64,000 nt of DNA from Sinotaia quadrata (GCA_028829895.1 CM054182.1:17442001-17506000); one strand, 5' to 3'. Shown: positions 20,107 to 33,592, numbered from the stretch's first letter. Numbers and translations are program-made. The notes: generated by a model not told the origin, from the sequence alone.

Positions 20107-20878
20107 GCAATTGAACTTATAAAGCCAGTGATATTGCAAAGCTATTTCTCAGTCAAAAATCACTATCTTTGGACCATTGAGATTTCATGAAGTTATTTTC
20201 TGAATATTGTAAAATAACTGGATTGTATTTTTAGCAGATGTACCCAAGGTAGTTCTAATTATATCAGAACTTATATGTCAAAAAAATATGCCCATCTCAC
20301 CGTATTCCTTAGACGCTGCAGCCCCCTTCACGATGCCCTATGATACATTCACCCCACCCAAGGACTCCACCCACATACCCCACTTCATTTCACAACACCC
20401 TTATCCCAACTCACTTCACATTGTCTTTCTTCAACCCTTCCCTTTAAACGTTCTGTTGTGTACTCCTATCTTGACAACAGCCTTTACCTAATTGTGAGCC
20501 TATCTTGACATACATAAGACTATCATCCGTTCCTTAAGGCCCGTATCCCACGGTCAATTATTTCAATTCCTAAGGTCATGCAAACGCTGAAAAGCACTGC
20601 TGTTGAGCACTTTCATCCAGCAACACTCCTTGTTTGACGGAACTCGCCCGGTTCTATTTTCAAAACAAAGCCATCAAGCGCACCAATCGCCGGTTGCCCG
20701 TTTTCTCAGGTGACCAGTCGTCCTTCGAAGATGGCAGTTTTGTCAACAACTCCATGCCAGATTCTAAGATTTCTAGAGATAAAATAGGAAAATGTATTAC
20801 TCTGTACAGAGATCGAGAGATTCTTTGGAATTCAAAACATGACATAAATTAGGTCCTCGACCATTTATAATTGTCCCC
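20107..20878. other. No gene seen
   Basis: Includes a C/A-rich stretch at 20290-20480. No domain in any frame is recognised. Confidence 0.4.
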
Positions 20879-21412
20879 ACAACAGAAGTACCAAAGTGAA
20901 GGAATCGGTGTGTCCTCTCACAACAGAAGTACCAAAGTGAAGGAATCGGTGTGTCCTCTCACAACAGAAGTACCAAAGTGAAGGAATCGGTGTGTCCTCT
21001 CACAACAGAAGTACCAAGGTGAAGGAATCGGTGTGTCCTCTCACAACAGAAGTACCAAGGTGAAGGAATCGGTGTGTCCTCTCACAATAGAAGTACCAAA
21101 GTGAAGGAATCGGTGTGTCCTCTCACAACAGAAGTACCAAGGTGAAGGAATCGGTGTGTCCTCTCACAACAGAAGTACCAAGGTGAAGGAATCGGTGTGT
21201 CCTCTCACAACAGAAGTACCAAGGTGAAGGAATCGGTGTTTCCTCTCACAACAGAAGTACCAAAGTGAAGGAATCGGTGTGTCCTCTCACAACAGAAGTA
21301 CCAAAGTGAAGGAATCGGTGTGTCCTCTCACAACAGAAGTACCAAAGTGAAGGAATCGGTGTGTCCTCTCACAACAGAAGAACCAAGGTGAAGGAATCGG
21401 TGTGTCCTCACA
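20879..21412. repeat. 41-bp minisatellite, 13 copies
   Basis: ACAACAGAAGTACCAA and GAAGGAATCGGTGTGTCC recur at a strict 41-bp spacing. Copies differ mainly by AAAG versus AAGG. The array is very homogeneous, suggesting recent expansion or conversion. Confidence 0.97.
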
Positions 21413-21940
21413 CTGCTGCGAGTGCACATGCTGATGAGAGATGCGAGCCCTGTGAATATTTACTTAAAGACACCTGCTGTTAGAACACCATTGCCAATAA
21501 TACTTGTACAATATGGTCACGTGATCAGCTGCTCAGAAAGTGAATTGTTTTAACCATGTTAATGTATTCCATGGCTTGAGAAATCGGAGGGAGGTGGACG
21601 GAAGAGCCCGTCTGAGTCTGGTTTCTGATTAAATATATATATATATACATACGTTCTGGAATACACGAGGATCGTGGGGCCTGAACTGGCTGTAATTCCA
21701 GACGACTGGCGTAGTATGTTGATAAGACGTCGCTACACGTTATAATTGTATGAATGGCGTTTGTAAGGGAATTTCACACAAACTGACAATATTCACATGA
21801 TAATGTAATTTTTCCCATTTGACATTTGGAATGTCAAAACATATAAAAATTGGCACTTTTTAAAATAACAGGACAGGGAATATTGACTGATAAATACATT
21901 TTGTTCTTACTTTTGCTCCTTCAATTTTACATGATTTTGT
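21413..21940. other. No gene seen
   Basis: Unique-looking sequence after the 41-bp array, with a short (TA)n run near 21634-21646. Confidence 0.4.
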
Positions 21941-22140
21941 GTTGAATCTTTCTGTGTTAAACTCTTTTTGCATTGAATTAGTCTGTTAACTCTTTTTGTG
22001 TTAAATTATTCTGTGTTAACTCTTTTAGTGTTGATTATTCTGTGTTGACCCTTTTAGTGTTGAATTCTTTTGTTAACTCTTTTAGTGTTGAATTATTCTG
22101 TGTTGAATCTTCTTGTGTTGAATCATTCTAAGTTGATTTA
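21941..22140. repeat. Degenerate TTCTGTGTTAACTCTTTT repeat
   Basis: TTCTGTGTTAA/GAA and TCTTTTAGTGTTGAAT words recur about eight times with 20-30 bp spacing. Confidence 0.7.
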
Positions 22141-22479
22141 TATTAAATTCAATGAATATAAAATCTTCTTCCTGTGGACGGGTCTGAATGGTTAATGAAA
22201 TGCAAACTACAAGCATTTGTGGCTTATCAACAATTTCCCCACCCAGACGTTTGACCTATATACTTGTGTTTCAGAGTAAATGTTGACCTGACATAATAGC
22301 CCTATAGATAATGCCAGCCATTTTGTATTCAAACTCATTTGTCCGGCCTTCTTACGTCATACAGCCCCCTCTTGCATGCCTGAGATTTCCTTCATTTTAA
22401 ATGCAGGGAAGTGCGAAATGCTAAAGATATTTAACAGGAAATTAACGACAGATAGAGCAAATAGATTCATCTTAGTAGC

Positions 22480-22775
22480 AGAAAAATGAATCAATTGAAT
22501 ATAAAAATCTAGCACAAAACAGAGATCATAACCATTTACAAAGGATGAAGAAATCTAAATCAATTGTACATAAAAATATAACACAAAACAGTGAACATAA
22601 CCATTTACAAAGGATGTAGAAAAAATGAATCAATTGTACATGACACAAAACAGAGAACATAACCATTTACAAAGGATGTAGAAAAAATGAATCAATTGTA
22701 CATAAAAATACAACACAAAACAGACAACATAATCATTTACAAAAGATGTAGAAAAATGAATCAATTGTACATTAA
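22480..22775. repeat. Tandem repeat of about 65-70 bp, 4-5 copies
   Basis: GAATCAATTGTACAT, AACACAAAACAGAGAACATA and CCATTTACAAAGGATGTAGA recur in the same order four to five times, with one shortened copy near 22630. Confidence 0.85.
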
Positions 22776-24383
22776 AAAAAAAAGGCTGAAGATAAATCAG
22801 CACGTTCTAAACAGTATCGAATATTCTGAATCTAATCAGAATTCAAGATTACAATTTTGATAGTATTTTGGTGTATTAATTTATGTTTATTGTTACAGTT
22901 TATCATCTTATAGAAGAATGACCAGTATAAAAGAGCTCCCAATTTCAAATGACATAAAGTCAATATTCGCATTAATTCAATTAGGATTCTGTTATTAATA
23001 TCTTCGTTCATATGATTACAGTTAAGTTCAACTGTTATTTGTACTACCAAAGAAAACATATATAATGAAGGGCACAATCACGTAAGACAATTTACAACAC
23101 AGAAAGTAGAACGAAAAACGGAAAACGGACAACCAAAAGTACATGACCGTAGTACATAGATGTGTTCTCTCTACACTTTCATCAAAAGATGAACACGAGT
23201 TCACTTAAAACTAAAAAGATACTCCAACCTGCATCAACAACTCTTTGACATCATCCAAGCCTCGGCTTGCCAGTTTCCTTCGGCAAGCGTTTGACAATTA
23301 AAAATTAAAAATTCAAATGCTTCATAACAGTTAAATTTAGCTTAACACCGACTTTGCCATATAGAATAATTAATGTCACTTCCTTCGGCGTTTTTCAATT
23401 AATTTGGTGCATATTTTAGAACGGTTGATTTTAGCTTAAAACTGTCTTCGCCATATAATTTACGTCGCTTCCTTCGGCACCGTGTTTTAAAATTGTCAGG
23501 ATTACGGGTCAAAACAGTTCAGTTTAGCGCACTATTACAGCTTTGTCTGTTGGATTGATGTATATAACTTTTTGTTTTCGCTTTCTGCTTCTAAAATCCA
23601 TTGCTCTCCTCCTCAGGCATACAGTCTCTGATCTGAACCTACGATGATTGGTCTGATGGATTTCCTGCCAAGATAAAATTGAGAACTTCTTTGTGCTATC
23701 AGCAAGCTATCTTGAGGACCCGAGAGGTCACTTGTCTTCAGGACACTTTTCTTAGATCTCGCCAATCGCTAAATACCTATAAACATTGAACTTAGCAGAT
23801 CTCACGAAACAGTTCTTGACTTTCTGTCTCACTTTAATACTTCACAGGGATTTCACTTTCTGGAACATAAGTTGATGATAACAGTAATAATTATTATTAT
23901 ATATTCTTTGACATATTTAGAACATAAATTGTACAATTCATATACATCATGCTTCACAGAGACTGTAATTACCGATACAGAGCGAATTATTCCCCTTGGG
24001 GTCTTTCAAGATTAAAACTGACATATCTAGTGCAGTCTCCAGTGGAGAGGGTAATTTCTTTAATGACTGCTAATATAACTATTAAATATTAGGTAATGTT
24101 TACTTTAATAAATATTATGTTAAGAAATAGTAATGTGAGAAGGAATTCTAGGGAATACTCGAATTTATTAATAAAATAAATTAATGATTAGCTTAATAGT
24201 TGGATGTTAGAATGACTGCTTTCAACGATTAAAGGGAATGTTTCAGTTAATGCCCACGGATGGTTACTGATCACAGAAATGGTTAGAGGCAATGATTTTT
24301 AGGAAAGACTGCATTCGGCTTGGTTAATTAGAATAGAGATGCTGCACTATTGTCAGTATGAAGATGTAAACTCTCTGACCTAC
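22776..24383. other. No gene seen
   Basis: Contains loosely repeated CTTCCTTCGGC phrases (23270-23480), probably an old duplication. No coding domain, RNA gene or transposon end is recognised. Confidence 0.4.
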
Positions 24384-24845
24384 AAAATCTTATCCAGAGT
24401 TTAAAGTGAGGACCACAAAGTGTTATCCAGAGTGTAAAGTGAGGACTACAAAGTGTTATCCAGAGTGTAAAGTGAGGACTACAAAGTGTTATCCAGAGTG
24501 TAAAGTGAGGACTACAAAGTGTTATCCAGAGTGTAAAGTGAGGACTACAAAGTGTTTTCCAGAGTGTAAAGTGAGGACTACAAAGTGTTATCCAGAGTGT
24601 AAAGTGTGGACTACAAAGTGTTATCCAGAGTGTAAAGTGTGGACTTTAAAATGTTATCCAGAGTGTAAAGTGTGGACTACAAAATCTTATCCAGAGTGTA
24701 AAGTATGGACTATTAAATCTTATCCAGAGTGTAAAGTGTGGACTACAAATGATATCCAGAGTGTAAAGTGTGGACTACAAAATGATATTCAAAGTGTAAA
24801 GTGTGGACTACAAAATGATATCCAGTGTGTAAAGTGTGGACTACA
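24384..24845. repeat. 33-bp minisatellite, open in one frame
   Basis: TTATCCAGAGTGTAAAGTG followed by AGGACTACAAAGTG repeats about 13 times, with later copies slightly shorter. In one frame (24406-24972) it would encode an 11-residue Cys-containing unit, RTTKCYPECKV. The frame slides to a different peptide after the eleventh unit, there is no signal peptide, and no splice structure is evident, so a non-coding array is more likely. Confidence 0.9.
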
Positions 24846-25798
24846 AAAACAACATATTTTATTTGGCGAAATTAATAAATGCATATCTGTATTTTCGCAA
24901 GAAAAATATTACTTAATGCTTTCTGAAGATGTTACGCAGCATGCTGCCAATCAATTAAATAGCAAGTTTTGATTGTTTGACTGACTGATCAACTGACTGG
25001 TCAATTAATTAATTGACTGACCGATATACACAAATACCTTAACTAAATCAAAACAACAATTACAGACTGATTATTTAATTGTATAGAGGCAGATTTAACT
25101 GATCGATTGGAGCTAAGCATTAGTGTATATTGAGTATTCATTTCATCACCATAGTTTTGATACTTCCCGCCACTAATGCCCACTATAAACACCCACCCCA
25201 GACTATAAACGCCCACACTAGAAACACACACACACGCACAGACACATACACGCGCAGATGTTCAGTTACCACCGTATAAATGTCCTTGAGAGCACAATCA
25301 TAAATACTTATCAGCATATGTCATACACACTGGAAAATGGAAAAATAAGACCGTGAGTGGGTTTTTTTTTATTTCTTGTTTTGTTTTGGGAGGGGGTGGA
25401 GATTTTTTAGGGGGTGATTATACTTTCTCTATTTCAACGATCTTCTGGTTTTACTGTTTGTCAGTTTGAATATGATAAACTCTTGTGTATACATATGCAT
25501 GTGTGTTTTACGCGCGCTTACGCTTTTGTACGTAATGTTTGCTACAAGCGCGTAGAAACATGGTGGGCGTTGTCAACGACAGCCAGAGAGGCCATGAATG
25601 TCATTATTCCATTTCCATTTTGACCGTTTTTCTTGGTGATGCGAGGGTGGTACATACGTCAGAAGCGCAGTGGATCAATTTTCTTTGGCGCCTGTTTGCT
25701 GCCACAGAAAGAAGGCAAGAAAGACAGTAAAATAGTGCCGGCCCTGGTCAGTACATTGCCAATCGGTGTTACATTTAATGAGCACACTGTCAAGCCTA
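24846..25798. other. No gene seen
   Basis: Includes CA/CG-rich short repeats near 25218-25250 and a T/G-rich run near 25358-25410. No gene is recognised. Confidence 0.4.
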
Positions 25799-25872
25799 CG
25801 CTTAGCCGGCAGCAGCCGAAAATAGTCGAGAGTAGCCGGCAGCAGTCGAAAATAGCCGGACGAAGCCGATTG
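25799..25872. repeat. AGCCGGCAGCAG short tandem repeat
   Basis: AGCCGGCAGCAGCCGAAAAT and AGCCGGCAGCAGTCGAAAAT are separated by about 30 bp, followed by a partial copy. Confidence 0.7.
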
Positions 25873-26173
25873 TGGCATTTAAAAGGCTTAGCGATTAATA
25901 TGGTCACGTTCCTGTTATGAGGAAAAGAAATCGATCCTGTTTTTTCTGGCGAAGTGCAGAGATATGGGTCATAAAGCACACATTTAGAGTCTATACGCTT
26001 TATGGCGGTAACCAAAACCTTATGTGTGGCTCTTTATTCCTCTCTCGAGTGTTTGTTCATTACGAACACGGCAAGTGACAAAAATGCTGAATCACAATCA
26101 GTGTGCAGATGATTTGTCGTATGTGCTTATAACGAATACATAATTACAATGAAATGCAAAGACTTCAATATAT

Positions 26174-26176
<3 letters not shown>

Positions 26177-26233
<57 letters not shown>
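26177..26233. repeat. (GA)n microsatellite
   Basis: About 55 bp of uninterrupted GA repeat. Confidence 0.95.
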
Positions 26234-26236
<3 letters not shown>

Positions 26237-26514
26237 GGTAGTTGAAAGTAGTCATTCTATTTTGTGTACTGTAATCAATTTTTTCTTGTATCATGCAGCA
26301 GACAACGTTGAAAAGATGGCGGCGAGTTTTTGTTTTAAAAAGTAAGAACGTAAATAAAAACACTATGAACACGTTCATAACTTAATATATTTACAAGACA
26401 AGTAGAAATGTACCTGAATATTAGTTAACAATTCCATTCGCTTTTATAAGAACAAATAGAGCAGTATATGTATATCAATACACCATCCTGTTATACTTCA
26501 ATTTTACAACATGT
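26234..26514. other. No gene seen
   Basis: A GAAAAGATGGCGGCGAG stretch near 26309 resembles a YY1-type promoter motif, but it is isolated and no gene follows. Confidence 0.3.
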
Positions 26515-27000
26515 AATCCTACAGCATTCCAATAATTCTGAAAGCCCACTACAGCATTCCAATAATTCTGAAAGCCCACTACAGTATTCCAATAATTCTG
26601 AAAGCCCACTACAGCAGTCCAATAATTCTGAAAGCCCACTACAGCAGTCCAATAATTCTGAAAGCCCACTACAGCAGTCCAATATTTCTGAAAGACCACT
26701 ACAGCAGTCCAATAATTCTGAAAGACCACTACAGCAGTCCAATAATTCTGAAAGACCACTACAGCAGTCCAATAATTCTGAAAGACCACTACAGCAGTCC
26801 AATAATTCTGAAAGCTCACTACAGCAGTCCAATACTTTTGAAGAACCACTATAGTAGTCCAATGCTGTTCAAGGCCCATTAAAGCAATCCAATACTTTGA
26901 AGGCCCACTACAGCAGTCCAATGCTTTAGAAAGCCCCCTTACAGCAGGCCTACTATAGCAGTACAATACATTTAAGGCCTACTTATAGCAGTCTAATACT
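26515..27000. repeat. 30-bp minisatellite, about 15 copies, right part diverged
   Basis: CAGTCCAATAATTCTGAAAG followed by CCCACTACAG repeats at exactly 30 bp from about 26523 to 26850, then decays. Because 30 is divisible by three, long frames exist on both strands. That symmetry shows they are composition effects. Confidence 0.95.
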
Positions 27001-28379
27001 TTTGAAGGCCCACTATAACAGTCCAGTATGTTTGAAGGTCCACCGCAGCAGTCACATCCAACTGAAGGTCCACTGCAGTATTACATGTCTGGTAAATGTT
27101 TATCTTCAATGTTGTGGAAAAAAGAAAACGTTTACAGCGCCTGCACATCCGCCAAGTGAGAGAGACGAGTGGTGTCTGCTGGAGAATTATTAACTTAAAT
27201 TAAGATTCTCATCGCTTGTAATTAGTTGTGGGTGATTAATTAATTAATAATAATAATAACCATTAACTAGGTGGCGTTGGCGTCACAGTGTAATTATTTA
27301 TACATCGCACTCTACACCAAATTTCCTTCGGGATAAGAATTCTCCACTTTTTCTATATTACGCAGTTATAATCCAGAAATCATTAAAACTAGTATGTATA
27401 AAAATCAACGTAATAGACATCAGTACTTCAACACTCCGACACTAAATACAACCCGGTACATATTTGCTAAAGTGAGTTTTCATATTTATATTAATAGTAC
27501 AGCGATGCTGAACACAGCCATGCACATTTTCATATATGTAAAACTGATTTCTTTCAGAGATATCTATAAATAGTACAGCCACGCGGAGCACAGCCCTGCA
27601 CTTTTAGTTGAAAAATTGATTTCTTTCAAAGATGTCTATAAATAGTACAGCGACACCAACACAACCCGGCAGAAAAGGTTTATAAATGTCTTTTGTATAC
27701 AATAAACATAATATAGTTTTCCTGTAATTCCTTGCTAATTTGTCAGACAAGTAAAAATAAAAATTGGGCTTTTGCTGCAAGAGATATGTTATCCATTCAA
27801 CACGATCGCAATTTGAACATAAAATATAATAAAAAGTGTTAATGGATATATAAATGTATATGTAGCTCTGTCTTTCTTGCTGTTTGGCTTGTGGACAAAT
27901 ATATGTCGATCTCATCAACTGCCGTTTAAAGGTGGAATGGTTTAAAAAATCGGACACCTATTTAAGAATATATTTAAATAAATTATTTGTCATACCATCC
28001 AAATTTTACTGGAAAATGTCTTTGCGGTTGACAAGCAGGAATCGATGATTAAACTAATTAAACATATTTTTAAGCATCCTATTTTGAGAGGGAAGCTTTA
28101 AAACGTTCAGTTTGGGAAGAGTTTAGCCTATACCCCACAATTTACAAATTAAGTACTATACTGGGCATTCTCTCTCCAGTAATAATATTATGTTTATGTT
28201 TAATATAATATTATGACTGAAGAGAAATTGCCCAATATAGTGTGGATCAAATTTGTCGTCTCGAATTATTCAGCATTAACCTAAACACTTTAAGGTGTAA
28301 TACGGACCTTTTGAGGCTTGTGAATTTGTGAATTGATGCACACGATGATTATTACTAGATCACAATTCGTGCGCACTCT
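27001..28379. other. No gene; weak 60-70 bp duplication
   Basis: A GTACAGCGATGC...AACACAGCC unit recurs two to three times in 27490-27665. The rest is A/T-rich without recognisable content. Confidence 0.4.
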
Positions 28380-28755
28380 GGTTTAGATGAAAAACGAAAG
28401 AAATGTCACTCTGTTTTAGATGAAAATGAAAGATACATCACTCTGGTTCAGATGAAAATGAAAGATACGTCACTCTGTTTTAGATGAAAATGAAAGATAC
28501 GTTACTCTTTTTTAGATTAAAATGTACTCTTTTTTAAAGATGAAAATGAAAGATGCGTCACTCTGTTTTGGATTAAAATGAAAGAAACGTCACTCTTTTA
28601 AAGATGAAATGAAAGATGCGTCACTCTTTTTAAGATGAAATTGAAAGATACGTCACTCTGTTTAGATGAAAATGAAAGATACGTCACTCTGTTTAAGATG
28701 AAATTGAAAGATACGTCACTCTGTTTAGATGTGTCATTTTGTCCTAGATGAAAAT
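28380..28755. repeat. About 33-bp tandem repeat, about 11 copies
   Basis: CGTCACTCTGTTTTAGATGA and AAATGAAAGATA recur with small length changes (28-36 bp). Confidence 0.85.
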
Positions 28756-29194
28756 GAAATTATATCACTGGATAGAATTGAAAGCCGTCACTTTGTTTCA
28801 ACTTGGTCCATTAAGAACATGGGCGTTGATTTTACGATTTTGAATATATGAGTCATGAAATAAAAGTGATTAAGTAGACAGTTATTATTACAAGAAATAC
28901 TCTTTCCCATTTCATTTGTTATTCTAAAACAAACGTTTAGCGAAGAGAGTAACTTCAATCAATTCATGTCTTCTGAAAATTTTTTTCGTTAATAAGTGTA
29001 ATTAATATGTGAAAATCAACGCTTGATATAATGTGAGTTATATTGTGTGTCACGTTTCAATGTAATCACAAAAGAAAGTTTTATAAATTCATGTCTACTA
29101 ACTCATAAATGATAATCAGCGTGTACCATTTCAAACACTGTCTGATAAGCCAGTGTTATTCTACTCATTTGATAAGTAACGCTTACTAACTGAT
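28756..29194. other. No gene seen
   Basis: A/T-rich sequence. Nothing is recognised. Confidence 0.4.
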
Positions 29195-29350
29195 CATTTA
29201 ATATACAGTCTTAACTACAGTAAACACAACTGTATGAATTTGTTTACTAACTGATCATTTAACTTTGTGTTTACATTAATCACATTTGTATGAATTTGTT
29301 TACTAACTGATCATGTAATATTGAGTCTTTACTACATTAAACACATTTGT
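29195..29350. repeat. About 60-bp repeat, 3 copies
   Basis: TTACTAACTGATCATTTAA followed by ACA(T)TAAACACA(T)TTGTATGAATTTG recurs three times. Confidence 0.75.
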
Positions 29351-29699
29351 ACCAATAATTTCTTTGAAACGAAAAATTGGTTCGAATTGTTAGAGGCTAA
29401 AAAATGAAAACTTTAGTGCCCGAGCCACAACTATGACGTCACGTGTTAAAACTCTGCATACCATCGTCTTTCTGCTCAAGGCGAGATCGTTAACTGCCAG
29501 GCAGGATACTTTACATATATATATTTTTTAAATATAATGTTTTGAAATATTTTTGTTTCTTGATCACCTAGGATAACTCGGCACTTTTCGAAGTTATGAC
29601 TCACAATGAATTATGTTTAATTTTGTATATCCTTTTCCTGCGTCATCCACTCTTTCTCCGAGAGTAATTTCCATTTTTAAATCGTAAAATAACTCTACC

Positions 29700-30050
29700 A
29701 TGGTCAACTGACAAGAACTCAGTCAGCTTACTCACTAAACACGTTCAACAAACAAGAATTCACTCAGCTTACTCAATTAACGCGTTCAACAACTTACAAG
29801 AACTTACTCAGCTTACTCATTAAACACGTTAAGCTAACAAGAACTCACTCAGCTTACTCATTAAGCACCTTCAACTTACAAGAACTCACTCAGCTTACTC
29901 ATTACACACGTTTAACTAACAAGAACTCTGTCATCTTCCTCATTAAAGACGTTCAACTAACAAGAACTGAGGCAGATTCCTCATTAATAATGTTCACCTA
30001 ACAAGAACACAGTCGGCTTAATCATTAAATCACGTTCAACTAACAAAAAA
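29700..30050. repeat. About 42-bp tandem repeat, about 8 copies
   Basis: ACAAGAACTCACTCAGCTTA followed by CTCATTAAACACGTTCAACT recurs eight times with increasing divergence to the right. Confidence 0.85.
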
Positions 30051-30894
30051 ACTTTAAATCAATGAAAATAATACATGATCTTCTCCCAAAAGGTCAAACA
30101 TGAAAATCATGAATTAATTGATAATTTGTGTAGCTGCTAATGGTGACTACCACGATAATAAAAATATTTGCCCATCTGCTAAAATGCCCACACAGTCCCG
30201 ACAGCCTTCACGCGTCCTGGTAAAAAAACAAAAATCAGAATCAGAATTAAAAATTAATAAAACCGACAACAAGCGGATTAATGACAAAGATCATTGATGA
30301 TGAATGATATACGATGGATGATTGATGAATGAATATGACGACGACGACGACGACGATGATGACGACGACAGTGGTGGTGGTGATTTATTAATACAGCTGT
30401 CTCTTTTAAGCAAGTTGTCTCCCCTTCCTTTTGACATAATCTTGATGAATGCGATCGAGCGAGCATGTAGGATGCTGGCCTCTCGTTTAAGTGGTGGTTG
30501 TTCAATCCTAGTTTGGGGTGATATCTAATCAAACCCTTGCTCCAGATGGTGGACCTATTGTCCTATTGGAACGACAAATCGAGCGTCATGTGCTACACAG
30601 CCCGCGCACGCTAAATTTTCTTGTGCAGCAAAAGTCATACGAAGTAAACCTTCTTGCACAATTGAGTCCTCATAATGCTTTTGTATACAAAACCAACACA
30701 AACTCAAACCATCACTCTTTCCATTGATGAGGTTGTCTCCCTTTGCAGCACCTAAATCTCTCCATCTGTGCTTGCTTTGCCTGTTTGCGGAATCAGCGAA
30801 AATCTAAAGTGGCCGTCAAACGTAAATCAAGTATGAAGAACTCACATTCATGGGTTAGCCTCAGTTAATGATGATGTCTACACTCGGCTCCTGC
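30051..30894. other. No gene; short (GAC)n at 30337-30375
   Basis: A GACGAC/GATGAC trinucleotide run gives an Asp-rich frame that is not supported as a gene. The rest is unassigned. Confidence 0.4.
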
Positions 30895-31255
30895 TGCTAC
30901 GGCTCCACGCAAACGTTGCGTGCACACGACTCTATGCAAATGTTTTATGCACACGACACCAACTAACATTGGCTCCAGTCGGCGCCTTACAAGCTTTATG
31001 TGCACACGACACCAACTAACATTGGCTCCAGTCGACTCCATACCAGCTTTATGTGCACACGACACCACGCAAACATTGCTTCCAGTCGGCTCCACGGATC
31101 CACGCAAATACTGCCTGAACACGGCTCAATTAAATACTGCCTGCATACGGCTCCACACAAACACTGCTTGCACACGGCTCCACGTAAATACTGCCTGCAC
31201 ACGGCTCCAGGCAAACACTGCATGCACACGGCACCACGCAAATGATACCTGTACG
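30895..31255. repeat. 27-bp CACGGCTCCACGCAAA repeat, degenerate
   Basis: ACACGGCTCCACGTAAATAC followed by TGCCTGC repeats about 12 times with 27-45 bp spacing and strong variation. Confidence 0.8.
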
Positions 31256-31675
31256 CGACTCGAAGGATTTGGAGATACTTCCTGACAACTAACGCAGACT
31301 GAAAGATGACTGACACTCGTGGGCGGAGAGCGATCTCTACGCGTCAAGGTGAAGTATCGATTAGAGGAAGGCAATGTCTCGCTGAACACTCGATACGCGG
31401 CATCTATTGGAATACTTTTTCTTGTCTTGTTGCAAAATAGCTTTAACACCAGTGACACTAAACAGAGAACTGCAGCATCTTTTCTCTCTCTCCCCACCCT
31501 CATTCGACGATAACAATGACTTATTATGTTTTGGTTGTTTTACGGAAGTCATGCTGCGTGCTTAGATTCAAGTTTTAAATTGTGACATTTTTTTTCAATT
31601 TAAATGTTTAGACTATAGTCCGTCTTGTGTTTTGTTTTGAATTTAGTTTGTTGGTACTTTTTCTCAGGGTGGATT
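31256..31675. other. No gene seen
   Basis: Short frames on both strands with no domain. No RNA or element is recognised. Confidence 0.35.
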
Positions 31676-31835
31676 TTGTTTTGTTTTGTTTTGTTTTGTT
31701 TTGCGCATTCTGCCCACTCAGCCCAACATGGAGTGTCAAAATGTTTTGTTGATTTGTGCATTCTGCCCACTCAGCCCAACATGGAGTGTCAAAATGTTTT
31801 GTTGATTTGTGCATTCTGCCCACTCAGCCCAACAC
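31676..31835. repeat. (TTTTG)n followed by 53-bp tandem repeat, 2.5 copies
   Basis: A GTTTTGTTTTG run is followed by units with GCATTCTGCCCACTCAGCCC and GGAGTGTCAAAATGTTTTG at a 53-bp period. Confidence 0.9.
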
Positions 31836-32115
31836 GGAATGGTAAAGAAGTGCTGGATGCACAATATCGTGCGGTGCAGCAGGAAATATTGCGTCACTCA
31901 TTTCGTTATGGGAATGGCTCTAGTACTCATTTCGAAATGCATCTCTTTATTACCTCCCTTAACAATTGTAAATCGAATTGTAGTGATGACAGAAGTTTTC
32001 TTTTGTTAATTAAGTTTCAAATCGATCAATATATTAATGGATTAGTCAGAAGTAAGATTTTAAAAAAACACACAAATCTCATAGACGAATATCTCTATCG
32101 ATGGTTGCTTACAAA

Positions 32116-32205
32116 TTAATTTATGGACAAACCAATTAATTTATGGACAAACAAATTAATTTATGGACAAACAAATTAATTTATGGACAAACAAATTAAT
32201 TTATG
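32116..32205. repeat. 20-bp tandem repeat, about 4.5 copies
   Basis: AAATTAATTTATGGACAAAC repeats head to tail. Confidence 0.95.
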
Positions 32206-33592
32206 TATAAACGAATGATGATGAGCTAATAATTGGTTAAAATTTCAGAAAACGCACTCTGATTTCCATTGTGAGTTTTTGTTGGGCTTGATCATTGCAC
32301 GGATGTGTAAAAGTAGGTTAACTAACTTAATAGTTTAGTTGTTGCTTGTCTGTGGTTTACATATCACTTTTATTACATGACTTACTAATTGAGTACAGAA
32401 ACTGCTTCTATTACTCAACATCGTGACACAAATGAACAAAAGGTAAATTATTATCCGAGATATGAGATTAAAGTTCAATTGTATACGTATAACATTATTT
32501 TTAATGGCTTCGCTCTAGGTTTAGAGATGACTTCCGGTACAGATCTACCTGTAACCACATCTCTTCTTGTCACGTGACGTGACCATTGTCCACAGAAACG
32601 TTTCTACCTCAAAACTAGTGTAGCTGTTGCTATCCCCAGGTGTCACTGACTCAAAGCAGTTCTCACTACACCTATATCAGCGTGACCACCTAGGTCCTAG
32701 GACAAGGTCATCAACGTCTGGTGATCTGGTACACTTTTGACTTCCACCGCTCACTGCATCAGTGAAGAGTGAGAAGAAGGTAACTACCAGGTACCTCGAT
32801 ATGATCTCTTTGTTACGCGATCACTGGTTGGTGACTGATTTTAAGTCATACATTTGTATTGGACAGCTGTTTCTGCGCATTTACATGACCGTCCGCAGGC
32901 CAAGGTCGTCGCGAATATGATTTCACAGAAAGTATGGAGAACATGTGTGGCTGATTTTTTAGAATAATACAACTGGTCCTATTTCCATCAAATAGTATGA
33001 GTGACTCATAATGTAGCGAGAAACTTGCCTGTGCATGACAAAGGCCTTGAGATTTCAAAAGAAGTTGATATGCTCTCTATAGCAATAAAAGACTTCGAAA
33101 ACGCCATCGCATAGATTATTTTAAGATGAGAATGATAAGATTTTTTGCTTATTTCTGCAATATTAGGAGTTCGTGTGTCCGGTAAATGTGCTCTGAACGT
33201 TAGAATAGGATTATGCCAGTCATATCATGATCTATACACACACCACCATGGATAGATAACTCATTCAGAAATACACCCAGAGTTATTTCCTTTCCAACGT
33301 CTTGAATGCTTAATACCAGTAAAAACGTTTTCTTTTTAATACTAATTATCGAGCGTAGAACACGTGAATGTTTGATTTAATTTCTTTATAATACAACAAC
33401 ACATACCACTGTTTCAAGTTTATGGCCAGTTAGTTACTGGCATTTATTTTGTCAAGGTCGTATGAGATCTCTGCCTAAACTCTATAACTAATTATTCATC
33501 GCTATTTCTGTCTCACTTTCTTTTGAAAAATTACAACAGAAGTTTGACATTCTCAACGCCTGTACATCATGTGATTCTGTCGCTCTGGAACA

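Noticed and set aside
20879..21412. Regular repeats that could suggest a CRISPR array
   Set aside because: Units are directly adjacent with no unique spacers, and the genome is eukaryotic. This is a minisatellite.
21431..21438. CTGATGAG, the first core of a hammerhead ribozyme
   Set aside because: No matching CGAAA core or stem pairing nearby, and the copy is single.
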